Below, piece by piece: positions 26,989 through 36,114 of a DNA stretch of 64,000 nt (positions are counted from its first letter, which is position 1; each line of letters starts with the position of its first letter). Under the pieces are notes generated by a model that worked only from the letters and a program-made list of their open reading frames with translations, ran no database searches and was not told where the DNA came from. Both the position numbers and the translations under genes were made by a program. The stretch spans positions 3,420,501 to 3,484,500 of the forward strand of contig NZ_CP076134.1 in the NCBI RefSeq assembly GCF_018736085.1. Direction: 5' to 3'. This DNA comes from Bradyrhizobium sediminis (GTDB lineage: Bacteria > Pseudomonadota > Alphaproteobacteria > Rhizobiales > Xanthobacteraceae).

Positions 26989-27549
26989 TTAGCGCGTAAA
27001 GGTGCCGCTCGGCAGCGGCGCCGGGAATGGCGCGGCGGATTGTTGCGATTGCGCAGGCTGCGCGGGTTGGGCGGCCGGCGGATCCGGTGGCGGCGCGGTG
27101 GTGCGGCGGCGCACGATCTTCGCCGGCTTGGGCGGCGGCGGCGCCGCGGCGGTGCTGCCATCCTCCTCAGGTGCGGCATCGGGATCCGGCGCGGCGGCAG
27201 GTTGTGGCGCCCGGCTGGCGGTGACTGGCGGCTTGCTCGACTTCGCCCCGCGCTTGGCTTTCGGCTCCTCCGCAGGCGGCGCGGCGGCGGCCGCCGCGGC
27301 CTCGGCGTTCTGCCGATCGATCTGCTCCTGCCGGGAGCCCTTGTACAAATCCTTCGGCACTCCCTGCTCAAGGCCCGGCACGCCTTCGGGAAATACCGGC
27401 TTGCGCTCGCCGGGCAGCTTCTTCTTGGTATCGAGGAAATCGAGCAGATCGGAGGGATCGAAGCCGCCCATGCCGCCGGCGCAGCCGGCCAGCGCGCCCG
27501 ACAATGCGACGACGACGGCGGTGGCGATCAGGCGTTGCGAGCGGCGCAT
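26989..27549 (-). CDS. Putative lipoprotein, Ala/Pro-rich
   Basis: The 186-residue product has a lipoprotein signal with lipobox LAGC at about residues 19-22, a short conserved-looking block ([25 protein letters not shown]), then Ala/Pro/Lys-rich disordered sequence to the C-terminus. It lies between the YfgM-like TPR gene and der, the place where many proteobacteria have bamB, but no PQQ/beta-propeller repeats are present and it is far too short for BamB. The function is unknown. Confidence 0.75.
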   Translation of the reverse strand: MRRSQRLIATAVVVALSGALAGCAGGMGGFDPSDLLDFLDTKKKLPGERKPVFPEGVPGLEQGVPKDLYKGSRQEQIDRQNAEAAAAAAAPPAEEPKAKRGAKSSKPPVTASRAPQPAAAPDPDAAPEEDGSTAAAPPPPKPAKIVRRRTTAPPPDPPAAQPAQPAQSQQSAAPFPAPLPSGTFTR

Positions 27550-27584
27550 GGTCGATTTCTCACTCAACTCTCTTATTCCCGCCG

Positions 27585-28238
27585 TCAGCTCTTCGCGACC
27601 GGCGGAAGCAATGCCTGCAGCGCTTCGGCGCGCGAGCGCAGGCTCGGCGGAGTCTCGCCGTCATTGGCAATCAGGTCCAGCCACTTTCGCGCGGCCGTGG
27701 TGTCGTTGGTGCGCCAGGCCGACAGCGCGAGCAGCTCGCGCGCGGTATGGCGAAAGGTCGCCCCTGGTGCTGCAGCCGGCTCGAGGCGCTGCAGCATGTT
27801 GGGATAGGTCGACGTCTCCAGCAGCAGTCCGGCCGCGCGGATCCTGGCCAGGTCCTGCTCCGGCGCGCTGACGCTGCGATCGGCCGCAATGTCGTCATAG
27901 AGCTTCGCCGCTGCCTGCGGATCGCGGCTTCCGGCTTCCGCCGCCGCGCGCAGCCGCGCCAGCATGCGGTAGCCGGACGGCGCCTTGGCGGCCAGGTCGG
28001 TGAAGGCCGCTTCCGCCTCGCTGTGCTTGTTCTGCTCGGACAGCTCGGCGGCCTTGTCGAAGGCGGCGCCGGCCTCGGCGGCCTTCTTGGCCTCGAGATA
28101 CTGGTAGCCGCGCCAGCCACCCACCGCGGCAATGATCAAAAACGCGCCGGCGACAATGTAGATCGAATACCGGTCCCACAGCTTCTTGAGCTGGTCGCGA
28201 CGTACGTCCTCGTCGACTTCATCAAATAATTCAGACAC
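27585..28238 (-). CDS. YfgM-like membrane-anchored TPR protein
   Basis: The 217-residue product has a cytoplasmic N-terminus (MSELFDEVDEDVRRDQLKKL), one transmembrane helix at about residues 27-47 (YIVAGAFLIIAAVGGWRGY) and periplasmic TPR-like helices. This is the layout of YfgM/AncA, a SecYEG-associated chaperone partner. It heads a run with the lipoprotein and der, as yfgM precedes der in many proteobacteria. Confidence 0.85.
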   Translation of the reverse strand: MSELFDEVDEDVRRDQLKKLWDRYSIYIVAGAFLIIAAVGGWRGYQYLEAKKAAEAGAAFDKAAELSEQNKHSEAEAAFTDLAAKAPSGYRMLARLRAAAEAGSRDPQAAAKLYDDIAADRSVSAPEQDLARIRAAGLLLETSTYPNMLQRLEPAAAPGATFRHTARELLALSAWRTNDTTAARKWLDLIANDGETPPSLRSRAEALQALLPPVAKS

Positions 28239-28563
28239 TTAAGGTTATCCCATCCCCGGTGAGGCGCGCGAATCCGCATGCGCGCGCCAATCATCCGATC
28301 CCGGCGTGCGGCGGCGATACCCTAGCGATATGGCGCTGGCAAGGCAAAGCCAGCCGGATCAAAGCGTTAAGGACGATCGGCCGCTACCCGGGGGGCCCGG
28401 CGCGGCATTGGGGCCCCCTGCGAGCACGGAAGCCCCCGGTAAAGGAACCTCAAAGGTAAATGATCAATTTCGAAGCGTTGCGCTAGCCCTATTCCAACGA
28501 TTCTTCTGTAAACGAGAGACAAGAATGCCGGATGGCGCATTTTGGGTAAGGCAAGGGATCAAC
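28239..28563. other. Intergenic region with one strong hairpin
   Basis: The 325 bases hold no supported gene. The hairpin GGGGGCCC (28391-28398) with GGGCCCCC (28411-28418) is the only notable structure. It lies in the probable leader of the PilZ gene. Confidence 0.4.
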
Positions 28564-28809
28564 ATGCTGGCGAATCGACGTAAGAGCGAACGTCGTCTAT
28601 GCAGACGGGTCGCGAAGATCCAGTTCGGGACCGGCTCGCTGCCGCGCGACTGCATGATCACGGACATTTCGGCGGGTGGCGTGAAAGTCATCGCCGATTA
28701 TCCCGACATTCCCCCCGAGTTCACCATCATCCTGTCGACCGGCGATCCGCGCCAATGCCGGCTGGCGTGGCGGATCGGTTGCGAATTCGGCGCTCAATTC
28801 GTCGATTAG
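28564..28809 (+). CDS. PilZ-domain protein (81 aa)
   Basis: A single PilZ domain binding cyclic di-GMP: RRKSERRLCRRVAKI gives the arginine-rich N-terminal switch, and ITDISAGGVKV the D/NxSxxG motif. AAGGGA lies six bases before the ATG at 28564; an upstream start at 28525 would add 13 residues. It stands next to the pilus block but is transcribed towards it, so a link to pilus control is only suggested. Confidence 0.85.
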   Translation: MLANRRKSERRLCRRVAKIQFGTGSLPRDCMITDISAGGVKVIADYPDIPPEFTIILSTGDPRQCRLAWRIGCEFGAQFVD

Positions 28810-28815
28810 GACAAA

Positions 28816-28851
28816 GGCGCCCCGCAATCGGTTGACCGCAGCCGGGGCGCC
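28816..28851 (+). terminator. Hairpin after the PilZ gene
   Basis: GGCGCCCCG and CGGGGCGCC pair (9 bp) around an 18-base loop, 6 bases beyond the stop. The T content after it is modest (CGCCTCCTT), so it is a probable rather than certain terminator. Confidence 0.5.
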
Positions 28852-28922
28852 CGCCTCCTTAACGGGAACTTAGGGTTAAACTGTGAGCATTTCTGGTCAG
28901 TCGATGATCAGGGTCAAACTTC

Positions 28923-29750
28923 GTGCTCCAGCATATGCTCCAACCACATCGCTTCGCGAGGCTTCGTGCCTTCGCGGCATCGTCCGCGATCCTGGCGCTG
29001 GGGCTTTGCGGCTGCCAGACCGCGGGCTCACCGGACATTACGGGCTCGCTGGGCGACAAACCCGAGGTAAGCCGCGCCGCCGCCTCGCCGCAGCAGCTGG
29101 AAGTCTATCGCGACCGCTTTCGCGCCAATCCCAAGGACGCCAATGCGGCGCTGGAATATGGCAAGGCGCTGCGCGCCTCGGGGCAGCGGTCGCAGGCGGT
29201 CGCAGTGCTCGAGCAGGCCACGATCGCTCACCCCGGCAACAAGGCGCTGCTTGCCGCTTACGGGCGAGCGCTGGCCGACAATGGCAATTTTCAGCAGGCC
29301 TACGACGTTCTCACGCGCGCCCATAGCCCCGACGATCCCGATTGGCGCATTCTCTCGGCGCAAGGGGCCGTACTCGATCAGCTCGGCCGCTACGAGGAAG
29401 CACGGCAATACTATGCCAGCGCGCTGAAGATCGCGCCCGACGAACCTTCCGTGTTGTCCAATCTCGGCCTCTCCTACGCCCTTTCAAAGGACCTGCCCAA
29501 AGCGGAAGAAACGCTGCGCCGCGCCAATAGCCGCGCCGATGTGAACCCGCGCGTGCGGCTGAACCTGGCGTGGGTGGTTGGCCTGCAGGGCCGTTATGCC
29601 GAGGCCGAAAGCATCGTGAAGGCCGACCGGCCGGCCGAGGAAGCGGCGGAGAACGTCGCTCAGCTGCGGCGGGTGCTGTCCCGCAAAGAGAAAGAGAATG
29701 CGCGCGCGGAAGCCGGCAAGACGCCGGCAACGACCCGGCGCTCCGATTGA
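28923..29750 (+). CDS. tadD: TadD-like TPR lipoprotein
   Basis: The 275-residue product has a lipoprotein signal (LALGLCGC, lipobox LCGC) and at least three TPR units (for example GKALRASGQRSQAVAVLEQA and YEEARQYYASALKIAPDEPS). It resembles TadD, the pilotin-like outer-membrane lipoprotein of Flp pilus machines. The GTG at 28923 has AGGG nine bases upstream; an ATG at 28935 is an alternative. It is convergent with cpaE, so it is not in the cpa operon despite its related role. Confidence 0.8.
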   Translation: MLQHMLQPHRFARLRAFAASSAILALGLCGCQTAGSPDITGSLGDKPEVSRAAASPQQLEVYRDRFRANPKDANAALEYGKALRASGQRSQAVAVLEQATIAHPGNKALLAAYGRALADNGNFQQAYDVLTRAHSPDDPDWRILSAQGAVLDQLGRYEEARQYYASALKIAPDEPSVLSNLGLSYALSKDLPKAEETLRRANSRADVNPRVRLNLAWVVGLQGRYAEAESIVKADRPAEEAAENVAQLRRVLSRKEKENARAEAGKTPATTRRSD

Positions 29751-29767
29751 TCTTCATTGTCTTGCCG

Positions 29768-29791
29768 TGCGAAGCGCGGTGGCGCTTCGCA
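29768..29791. terminator. Bidirectional hairpin between tadD and cpaE
   Basis: TGCGAAGCGC and GCGCTTCGCA form a perfect 10-bp stem with a 4-base loop, placed between the stop of tadD (29750) and the convergent stop of cpaE (29799). T runs are weak. Confidence 0.55.
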
Positions 29792-29798
29792 AGCGGGC

Positions 29799-31067
29799 CT
29801 ACTTTGCCCGCAATTTCCTGATCAGCGGCGACAGGAACGAGCCCCGCCGCTTCCTGGCGTCGCCACGGCCGGTCAGCTGCTGCGCGATGCCTAGGAAGGT
29901 TTCAGTGGTGCGGTGACGGGCTGAGATCTCCGCGATCATCTGGCCGTTGTTGGCCGCCGCGCCGAACAGCTTCGAATCGAACGGGATCGTCGCGATCGGC
30001 TGGCTCTCAATGGCCTTGGCGAATTCGCGGGCGCTGATTTCCGGACGCTTCGGCAGGCCGACCTGGTTGAGACAATAAAGCGGGGTCCGGTCGTTGGGCC
30101 GCGCCCCCTTCAACATGGTGAGCATGTTCTTGGCGTTGCGCAGATTGGCGAGGTCCGGCTCGGCAACGATCAGGATGTCATCCGCGCCGAGCAGAACGCG
30201 CTTGGTCCATCCAGACCACTGGTGCGGAACGTCGAGCACGATGCAGGGCGTCGTCATGCGCAGCGTATCGAAGATCGAATCGAAAGCTTCGGCGCCGAAA
30301 TCGTAGACCCGCTCGAGCGACGCCGGCGCCGCCAGCAGGCTGAGGTTGTCGGTGCATTTCGCCAGCAGGCGTTCGATCAGGGCGCTGTCGGGCCGATCTC
30401 CCGAGAACACCGCGTTCGCAATGCCCTGCAACGGATCCTTGTTGTAGTCGAGGCCGGCGGTACCGAACGCGAGGTCGAGATCGATGACGACGGAATCCAG
30501 CGAGAGGTCGCGCGCGATCGCCCAGGCCACATTATGCGCGACCGTGGATGCGCCGACGCCGCCCTTGGCGCCGACGACGGCGATGATGCGGCCGACGGCT
30601 ATCGCCTCCGACGCCGAGAACAGGCTGCAAACCGAACGCACCACGTCCAGCGGAATGACCGGCCCGATCACGTAGTCGCTGACGCCGCGGCGCACCAGCT
30701 CGCGATAGGGCGCGGCATCATTGGCATTGCCGATCACGACGACGCGGGTTCCGGGATCGCACACGGTGGCGAGTTGATCGAGGCCGGCAAGAATATCGCT
30801 GCAGCCTTCGGTTTCCAGGACGATCACGTTCGGCGTTGGCACGGTGCGATAGGCGTCGACAGCCGCTGCCATGCCGCCCATTTGAACCGTGATGTGGGCC
30901 TTGCTGAGGCGGCGGTCTTCGGCCGCCGACCGCACGGCAGATGCGGTTTCCACGGTCTCGCAAAAGGCCTGCACCGACACGCGCGGCGCCGGCGCGATGT
31001 AATCGTCCGCGGGCGGCGGGCCGTTGTCCGGCAGGTCTTCGGAATTTCGACGGACGGAGCTGATCAT
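29799..31067 (-). CDS. cpaE: CpaE/TadZ-like pilus localisation ATPase
   Basis: The 422-residue product has an atypical receiver-like domain (about residues 30-160) and a MinD/ParA-like ATPase with deviant Walker A VVGAKGGVGASTVAHN (VGAKGGVGAS in place of KGGxGKT: the second lysine is replaced by Ala/Ser, as in many CpaE proteins). These proteins set the polar position of the pilus machine. The start overlaps the cpaD stop (ATGA), implying coupling. Confidence 0.92.
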   Translation of the reverse strand: MISSVRRNSEDLPDNGPPPADDYIAPAPRVSVQAFCETVETASAVRSAAEDRRLSKAHITVQMGGMAAAVDAYRTVPTPNVIVLETEGCSDILAGLDQLATVCDPGTRVVVIGNANDAAPYRELVRRGVSDYVIGPVIPLDVVRSVCSLFSASEAIAVGRIIAVVGAKGGVGASTVAHNVAWAIARDLSLDSVVIDLDLAFGTAGLDYNKDPLQGIANAVFSGDRPDSALIERLLAKCTDNLSLLAAPASLERVYDFGAEAFDSIFDTLRMTTPCIVLDVPHQWSGWTKRVLLGADDILIVAEPDLANLRNAKNMLTMLKGARPNDRTPLYCLNQVGLPKRPEISAREFAKAIESQPIATIPFDSKLFGAAANNGQMIAEISARHRTTETFLGIAQQLTGRGDARKRRGSFLSPLIRKLRAK

Positions 31068-31807
31068 TTGCCTGTATCGCTGAGTTTGGCCTTGTCGGCT
31101 TCGGGATAAACGGTCGTGGTCGGATCGCCCTTGCGGTACCTCTCGAATGCCGCCGTGCGCCGCGCCGTATAGGCGGGAGATTCGGGGCGCGGCTGTTCGA
31201 GGTCCGCCGGGTTGTCGATCATTGCGGCGAGGTTGCGCTGGGTCGCGCAGCCGAAATTATGGTACGGTCTGTTCTGGGAATATTCGGGGTTCAGCACCGA
31301 AGGCCCGAGATCGTCCGGCCACAAACCGCAGGGCCCGGCCACCGCCGCGATCTTGGGATAGGTCAGCCTGATCGTGGCGAACTCGCGGGGATCGTCCGGA
31401 CGGTAGCGATTCAACTTGATCCCACGGGAAGGCACGCCGCCCGCGACGAGCACCGAGCGGATTTCCTGGTAGGCCGACGCCGCAGCCCGCGCGTTCGGCG
31501 TGTCGACCGGCACGTCGGCCACGATCGCGCCGGTGCCTTCGCGAACCCAGGTCCGCGCCAGTCCGGCGACGTCGGCGCGCTGCGAGGCGGACAGGCCGCC
31601 GCGAGCATGACCAACGAAAACGACGATGGAGTGATCGCCTTCGGTGACGGCGATCGGATGACGCAGGCGGTAGTCGGTGGGAGTGCTCGCCGTCACCAAC
31701 TCTGCGGTGGTGTTGTAGGTGCACGCACCCAGGACGGCCGAGAGGCCGACCAGCGCTCCCAGCAGGCGCAGGCTTCGATAGCGATCGACCGATATCATGT
31801 TTGTCAT
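31064..31807 (-). CDS. cpaD: CpaD-family pilus assembly lipoprotein
   Basis: The 247-residue product has lipobox LGAC at about residues 26-29, then the CpaD domain (TDYRLRHPIAV, NFGCATQRNLAAMIDNPADL). It is an outer-membrane partner of the CpaC secretin. It lies between cpaC and cpaE on one strand with an ATGA overlap to cpaE. Confidence 0.92.
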   Translation of the reverse strand: MTNMISVDRYRSLRLLGALVGLSAVLGACTYNTTAELVTASTPTDYRLRHPIAVTEGDHSIVVFVGHARGGLSASQRADVAGLARTWVREGTGAIVADVPVDTPNARAAASAYQEIRSVLVAGGVPSRGIKLNRYRPDDPREFATIRLTYPKIAAVAGPCGLWPDDLGPSVLNPEYSQNRPYHNFGCATQRNLAAMIDNPADLEQPRPESPAYTARRTAAFERYRKGDPTTTVYPEADKAKLSDTGK

Positions 31808-31846
31808 CGTTCCGTCCTCGTCCCGCCCTGGCCGGGCGCCCCCGTC

Positions 31847-33319
31847 TCAGTCAATGATGAAGCCGAAATTGCCCTGGAAGCCCCCGATCGGTTCGACGCG
31901 ACCGGGGATGCCGTAAATCCGGTTGATCTGGGCCAACAGCGTCGATTGCGAATCCGACGCAGGTGCAAATCCGTCATCGGGACGCGATAACTCTTTCTGG
32001 GCAACCGCCCGGACCACATAGGGCGTCACCAGGACCATCAACTCGGTCTGGTTGTTGACGTAGTCCTGGCTGCGGAAAAGCGCGCCAAGAATCGGCAATG
32101 AGTCGAGACCGGGCAAGCCGTTGACGGCTTGCTTGGTCTGTTCCGCGATCAGGCCGGCCATCGCCATCGAGCCGCCCGAGGGAATTTCCAGGGTGGTCTC
32201 GGCGCGGCGGGTCTTGATCGAAGGCACGGTCAGCGAATTGCCGGCCTGGTTCAGCGTGATGGCATTGTCGTTGGAGAGTTCGGAGACTTCGGTCATCACG
32301 CGCAGGCTGATCCGTCCCTCGGAGAGGACGACCGGCGTGAAGTTGAGCGAAATGCCGAATTTCTTGTAGCTGATCTGGGTGGTGCAGACATGCGTGACCG
32401 GATCGCAGGAATAGCCTGCGGGGACCGGGAATTCGCCACCCGCGATAAAGGTGGCGGACTCGCCCGAGATGGCGGTCAGGTTGGGTTCGGCCAGCGTACG
32501 CACCACGCCGGCGCTTTCCATTGCGCGCATGGTGGCGGTGACCGTGGGCAGCCCCTTGGTGATGGCGGCGGCGGTGAGGCCATTGTCGCTGACGAGCGGG
32601 CGGCCGTAGGCGGTGAACGGATTGCTGTTGTTGAAGTTCACGATCGCGGTGCCGTAGTTCATGCTGGCGCTGAGATCGACACCCATCTGCTTGATGATGT
32701 CCCGCCGGACTTCCGAGACGTTGACCTTCAGCATCACCTGGTCGCGGCCCTTGACGACGATCGAGTTGACGACCTTGTCGGTGCCGCCCACCAGCCGCGC
32801 GGCGAGATCGCCCGCCTGCTGCGCCTCGATCGGCGACGATACCGAGCCGGTCAGCATGACGCCCTCGCCGACGCCCTCGATCTGGATTCCCGGCAGGGTC
32901 TGCTTCAGCGCGGCGCGCACGCCGTTGAGATCGCGCTTGACCGCGATGTCATAGGCGGCGACCTGCTGGCCTGCGGCATCGAAGAACACGACGTTGGTCT
33001 GGCCAACCCCGGCGCCGATGATGTAGGCGCGCTGCGCCGAGCGGACCACGGCATTGGCGATCTTGGGATCGGCGACCAGCACATCCTTGACCTCGCGCGG
33101 CAGGTCGATGATCACGGATTTGCCGATGCCGAGGGCGAGAAAACGCACCTTGGTCGATCCGACGGTGGCAACCGGCGCTGGAAGCGGCGCCGCGGCGACA
33201 TCGTCATTCGCCAGCACGGGCGTCATGGCCGGGTTGAGCGTCAGCGCGGCGACGGCCGAGAACGACAGGGCGCGAACCAGCACGGCCCGCACTGACGATT
33301 GATTTCCCCTGCACTTCAT
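31847..33319 (-). CDS. cpaC: CpaC/RcpA outer-membrane secretin of the Flp pilus
   Basis: The 490-residue product has a signal peptide, an N-terminal BON-like/pilus N1 region (IIDLPREVKDVLVADPKIANAVV) and a C-terminal secretin domain ending in a motif of the type VPVLGDLPILGALF (here LPGLDSLPILGALFRS). It forms the outer-membrane channel. AAGGA lies 8 bases before the ATG. It is 16 bases behind cpaB in the operon. Confidence 0.95.
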   Translation of the reverse strand: MKCRGNQSSVRAVLVRALSFSAVAALTLNPAMTPVLANDDVAAAPLPAPVATVGSTKVRFLALGIGKSVIIDLPREVKDVLVADPKIANAVVRSAQRAYIIGAGVGQTNVVFFDAAGQQVAAYDIAVKRDLNGVRAALKQTLPGIQIEGVGEGVMLTGSVSSPIEAQQAGDLAARLVGGTDKVVNSIVVKGRDQVMLKVNVSEVRRDIIKQMGVDLSASMNYGTAIVNFNNSNPFTAYGRPLVSDNGLTAAAITKGLPTVTATMRAMESAGVVRTLAEPNLTAISGESATFIAGGEFPVPAGYSCDPVTHVCTTQISYKKFGISLNFTPVVLSEGRISLRVMTEVSELSNDNAITLNQAGNSLTVPSIKTRRAETTLEIPSGGSMAMAGLIAEQTKQAVNGLPGLDSLPILGALFRSQDYVNNQTELMVLVTPYVVRAVAQKELSRPDDGFAPASDSQSTLLAQINRIYGIPGRVEPIGGFQGNFGFIID

Positions 33320-33335
33320 ATCGAGCGTCCTTCCG

Positions 33336-34133
33336 TCACTTCTGTGTCATTATCGAGCTGTGGACGCCGTAGCGAACCACATTGATGCTCTCGCCCCGCT
33401 TCAGGGCTGCCTGCTCGTCAGTTGTATTCTCGACTATGTTGACATCGGCGATGCTGCGCAGCGCCAGCGCCAGCGAGCCGCTCTGGCGCGCGCGGGCCAG
33501 CGTCTCGGCCTGTTCCGGCTTCAGCTCGAGCGTCACGGTCTTGCCGACTACGGCGTTCTGGCCGTCTTTTTCCTTCGGCGCCTGATCGATCGCGAGCACG
33601 CGGACATTGCTCAGGATGATCTCGGAATTGACGACGTCGGGGCCGTTGCGGCCGGGGTTCTTCTCGCGCTTGGAAAGAATCACGTCGACCCGGTCGTTCG
33701 GCAGGATGAAGCCGCCGGCGCCGGTCTCCGGCGAAATTTCGGTGGAGATGGCGCGCATGCCGGTGGGCAGGATCGCCGCCATGAATCCGGATCCGTCGGC
33801 CTTGACCAGCTTCTGCTCGCGGATCGGCTCGCCGGCGATGAAAGGCGCGCGCGCGATCGAGCCCGCGACCTGGTTGGTGGCGTCAGGGCGTTCGCCGCGG
33901 CGAATGAAGGTGCCGCTGGTGGCAGTCGCCGGCCAGGTCTGCCACTGTAGATCGTCGGGCTTGAGCGACTGGCCGAGGCCGATGTCGGCCTTCGCCACCA
34001 GGATGTCCACGGTCTGCAGTTGCGCGACCGGTTGGGCCGGGACGGATTTGTCGCCGGAGCCGCTCGCGAGATAGGCGGCAACGCCGCCAGCACCGAGAGC
34101 GATGGTCAGGACCACAATACGGGCGGTATTCAT
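33336..34133 (-). CDS. cpaB: CpaB/RcpC pilus assembly protein
   Basis: The 265-residue product has an N-terminal membrane anchor (VVLTIALGAGGVAAYLAS) followed by an SAF/AFP-like domain (DIGLGQSLKPDDLQWQTWP) and the RcpC region (GAGGFILPNDRVDVIL). It is a periplasmic component that works with the secretin. It is the first gene of the cpaB-C-D-E operon. Confidence 0.93.
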   Translation of the reverse strand: MNTARIVVLTIALGAGGVAAYLASGSGDKSVPAQPVAQLQTVDILVAKADIGLGQSLKPDDLQWQTWPATATSGTFIRRGERPDATNQVAGSIARAPFIAGEPIREQKLVKADGSGFMAAILPTGMRAISTEISPETGAGGFILPNDRVDVILSKREKNPGRNGPDVVNSEIILSNVRVLAIDQAPKEKDGQNAVVGKTVTLELKPEQAETLARARQSGSLALALRSIADVNIVENTTDEQAALKRGESINVVRYGVHSSIMTQK

Positions 34134-34764
34134 TACGCTTTACGATCTACTTTTACGCCAGGCCCCTGAACCTCAGGGTGATGACAACTTCTGCTCCAGG
34201 CATGACTAAGCAGTAAAAGTATAAGTGAACTTGAGGACCGGATGAGTTTGCGGAAACGAGCGATGGATTTGTCGTCATGGTGAACGGGACGTTGATGGTG
34301 AAGAGAGCGTTACCCGTCCGGCACGCGGGGTCAGCAAAACTACGGGCATAGCGGCTTTGAGCGGTCATGCGAGCGCGACAACTTCCGTGTCAACCGGCAG
34401 GCGCTCCCGGATTTCCAGGCAGTAAGGAGGCGGTGGACGCAACAATCGCAGGCAGCGCCGATCGACGACTTCGAATTGCGCGGTCGGCGCCCGCGCAGGC
34501 CAGCGGGCCTTGGCGCGCGATCTTGCTAACCGGCTACGCTCGTGCCGGTTCGGGTTGCCGCGCGGGCTCAGGAGGACGGGAAAATGGTGGCGGCCGGGAA
34601 TCCAGGTTCTCGCTCGCGTGCTGCCATGCCAGCACTTTGCTCCGTCAGTCAGTGGAAAAAGAGTGGGCGGAAAAGACGTCCGACAGGAAACCGGCGGCAA
34701 AGCCCATTCGAGCTGCCGCCGGTAACCGGATTGCGTTGCCACCCCCTGGGAAGGGGATGCGTCG
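34134..34764. other. 631-bp gap between cpaB and the pilin gene
   Basis: In many relatives the prepilin peptidase gene cpaA is found near here. I find no frame with its membrane helices or GxGD motif. Candidate frames are Arg/Pro-rich and lack ribosome-binding sites. The promoter of cpaB should lie in the part next to 34133. Confidence 0.5.
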
Positions 34765-34929
34765 TTACTTCAGCGAGTTGTTGATCGAGGTGAACCTGGC
34801 ATTCAGGTTGGTGCCGAGGCCGTTGACCACCGCGATGATCGCAAGCGAAATGCCGGCGGCGATCAGTCCATATTCGATGGCCGTGGCGCCGGATTCGTCA
34901 TTCCAGAAATTCAAAACGGAACGCTTCAT
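34765..34929 (-). CDS. Flp-type pilin precursor
   Basis: The 54-residue product has a short basic leader (MKRSVLNFWNDESG), the prepilin peptidase site followed by ATAIEYGLIAAGISLAIIAV with the hallmark Glu-Tyr pair of Flp pilins, and a short polar tail. GAGAGAAAG precedes the ATG at 34929; the open frame runs further upstream without a better start. It is polymerised into the Tad/Flp pilus. Confidence 0.93.
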   Translation of the reverse strand: MKRSVLNFWNDESGATAIEYGLIAAGISLAIIAVVNGLGTNLNARFTSINNSLK

Positions 34930-35250
34930 GTGATGCTTTCTCTCTCTCGCTATGGGGCCCTGCTCCACCAGTTCCCTCGCACGCAACCTAGTGCGGAAAT
35001 TTCTAAGCTTGCATGAAGCGAATTGGCGCAAATTCCCTAGACATTGCGCGCAGTTTCAGAAGCAAATTTGACGCGATTTCGTTGCCGACGACCTCGATCG
35101 TTTCGGCATATCGCCGTAAAGAGCCGCCCCGACCCATAACGCCGGAAAACGCCTTGGAGCCTGGATTTGGCCAGAGCGTATTGACATCGCGGCTCGAAAA
35201 TTGTCGTAATCTTTTCGCCTTACCCGATCTTTTGTATTTGCAGGTGGTTC
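34930..35250. other. Divergent promoter region of the pilin gene and the exported protein gene
   Basis: This 321-bp region is A/T-richer than the surroundings and has no supported gene. I cannot assign boxes with confidence. Confidence 0.4.
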
Positions 35251-36114
35251 ATGCTTCGCCACGCTTTGATTGCAGTTCTTGCCATGGGCCCGGCGGCGTT
35301 GCCCACAGCTTCCCTGGCCTACGACATCAAGCCGAAGACACCGGAGTCGGCGTTCGCGGCAAAACTACGCCCGGATATTCTGGGTGTCTCCACCGACTCG
35401 TCGGCCGAATCCGCGCGGGCGATCTTTGAATCGGCTTTCAGGGGACGCACCAATACCAGTACGGATATCCAGCAGCCGAAATTCGGCGGCACCGCCATCA
35501 GCTACACCGCTGCGCTGGTTTTCAGCCTTCCCTCCGGCCCGAAACAGACCGGCGAAGTGCTTTCGGGGAGTTTTTCGTCGCCTGCCAGCAGCAACCGCGC
35601 TTATTTCGTAAGCCGCAACCTGACATTTGCGCAGGACCAGCAACCGTCCAAGGCCGAGATGATCAAGCAGGTCATGGACAAATACGGCGCCCCAACCATC
35701 GTCGGAAACCAGCACCTTTATTACATCTACCGCGCAGGCAAGATCGTATCCGTTGGCGCGAAGTACAAGGAAGCGACCGCACTGGAGGCCGTCGACCGGC
35801 CGCTCGAGCCGAGAACGGCGATCAAGCTGAACGACGCCAATGGCCGCGGCAGCTGCGTGGCCATCGTGAAACGCTCGCTGGCCAAGGAAAAAACGCTGAG
35901 CGCGATGCTGGGCGAGGCGAAAGGCGCCAATTGCGACGGCGCGCTGAGCGTGGAGCTGACCACGGGAAACACGCCAGACCGGGTCGGCAATGCACAATTC
36001 ACGCTGCTGGATTTCAAGCGAATGATAAGCGCGGCCGCCATCGACGGCGAGGCCCTTGCCGCGGAACAGAACGAGCGAAATCCGACGCCGCGGGCAAGCG
36101 CGCCAAAACTCTAG
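35251..36114 (+). CDS. Exported protein of unknown function
   Basis: The 287-residue product has a signal peptide cleaved near SLA-YDIK. The mature part has few hydrophobic runs and two Cys (SCVAIV and NCDGAL) that could form a disulfide. AGGTGG lies close before the ATG. I do not recognise the family. The stop TAG lies inside the CTAG target duplication of the IS5-family element, so the gene was left intact but separated from its terminator. Confidence 0.75.
   Translation: MLRHALIAVLAMGPAALPTASLAYDIKPKTPESAFAAKLRPDILGVSTDSSAESARAIFESAFRGRTNTSTDIQQPKFGGTAISYTAALVFSLPSGPKQTGEVLSGSFSSPASSNRAYFVSRNLTFAQDQQPSKAEMIKQVMDKYGAPTIVGNQHLYYIYRAGKIVSVGAKYKEATALEAVDRPLEPRTAIKLNDANGRGSCVAIVKRSLAKEKTLSAMLGEAKGANCDGALSVELTTGNTPDRVGNAQFTLLDFKRMISAAAIDGEALAAEQNERNPTPRASAPKL

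Noticed and set aside
34365..34742. A 125-codon minus-strand frame between cpaB and the pilin as a possible cpaA
   Set aside because: No membrane helices and no GxGD prepilin peptidase motif; Arg/Pro-rich composition.
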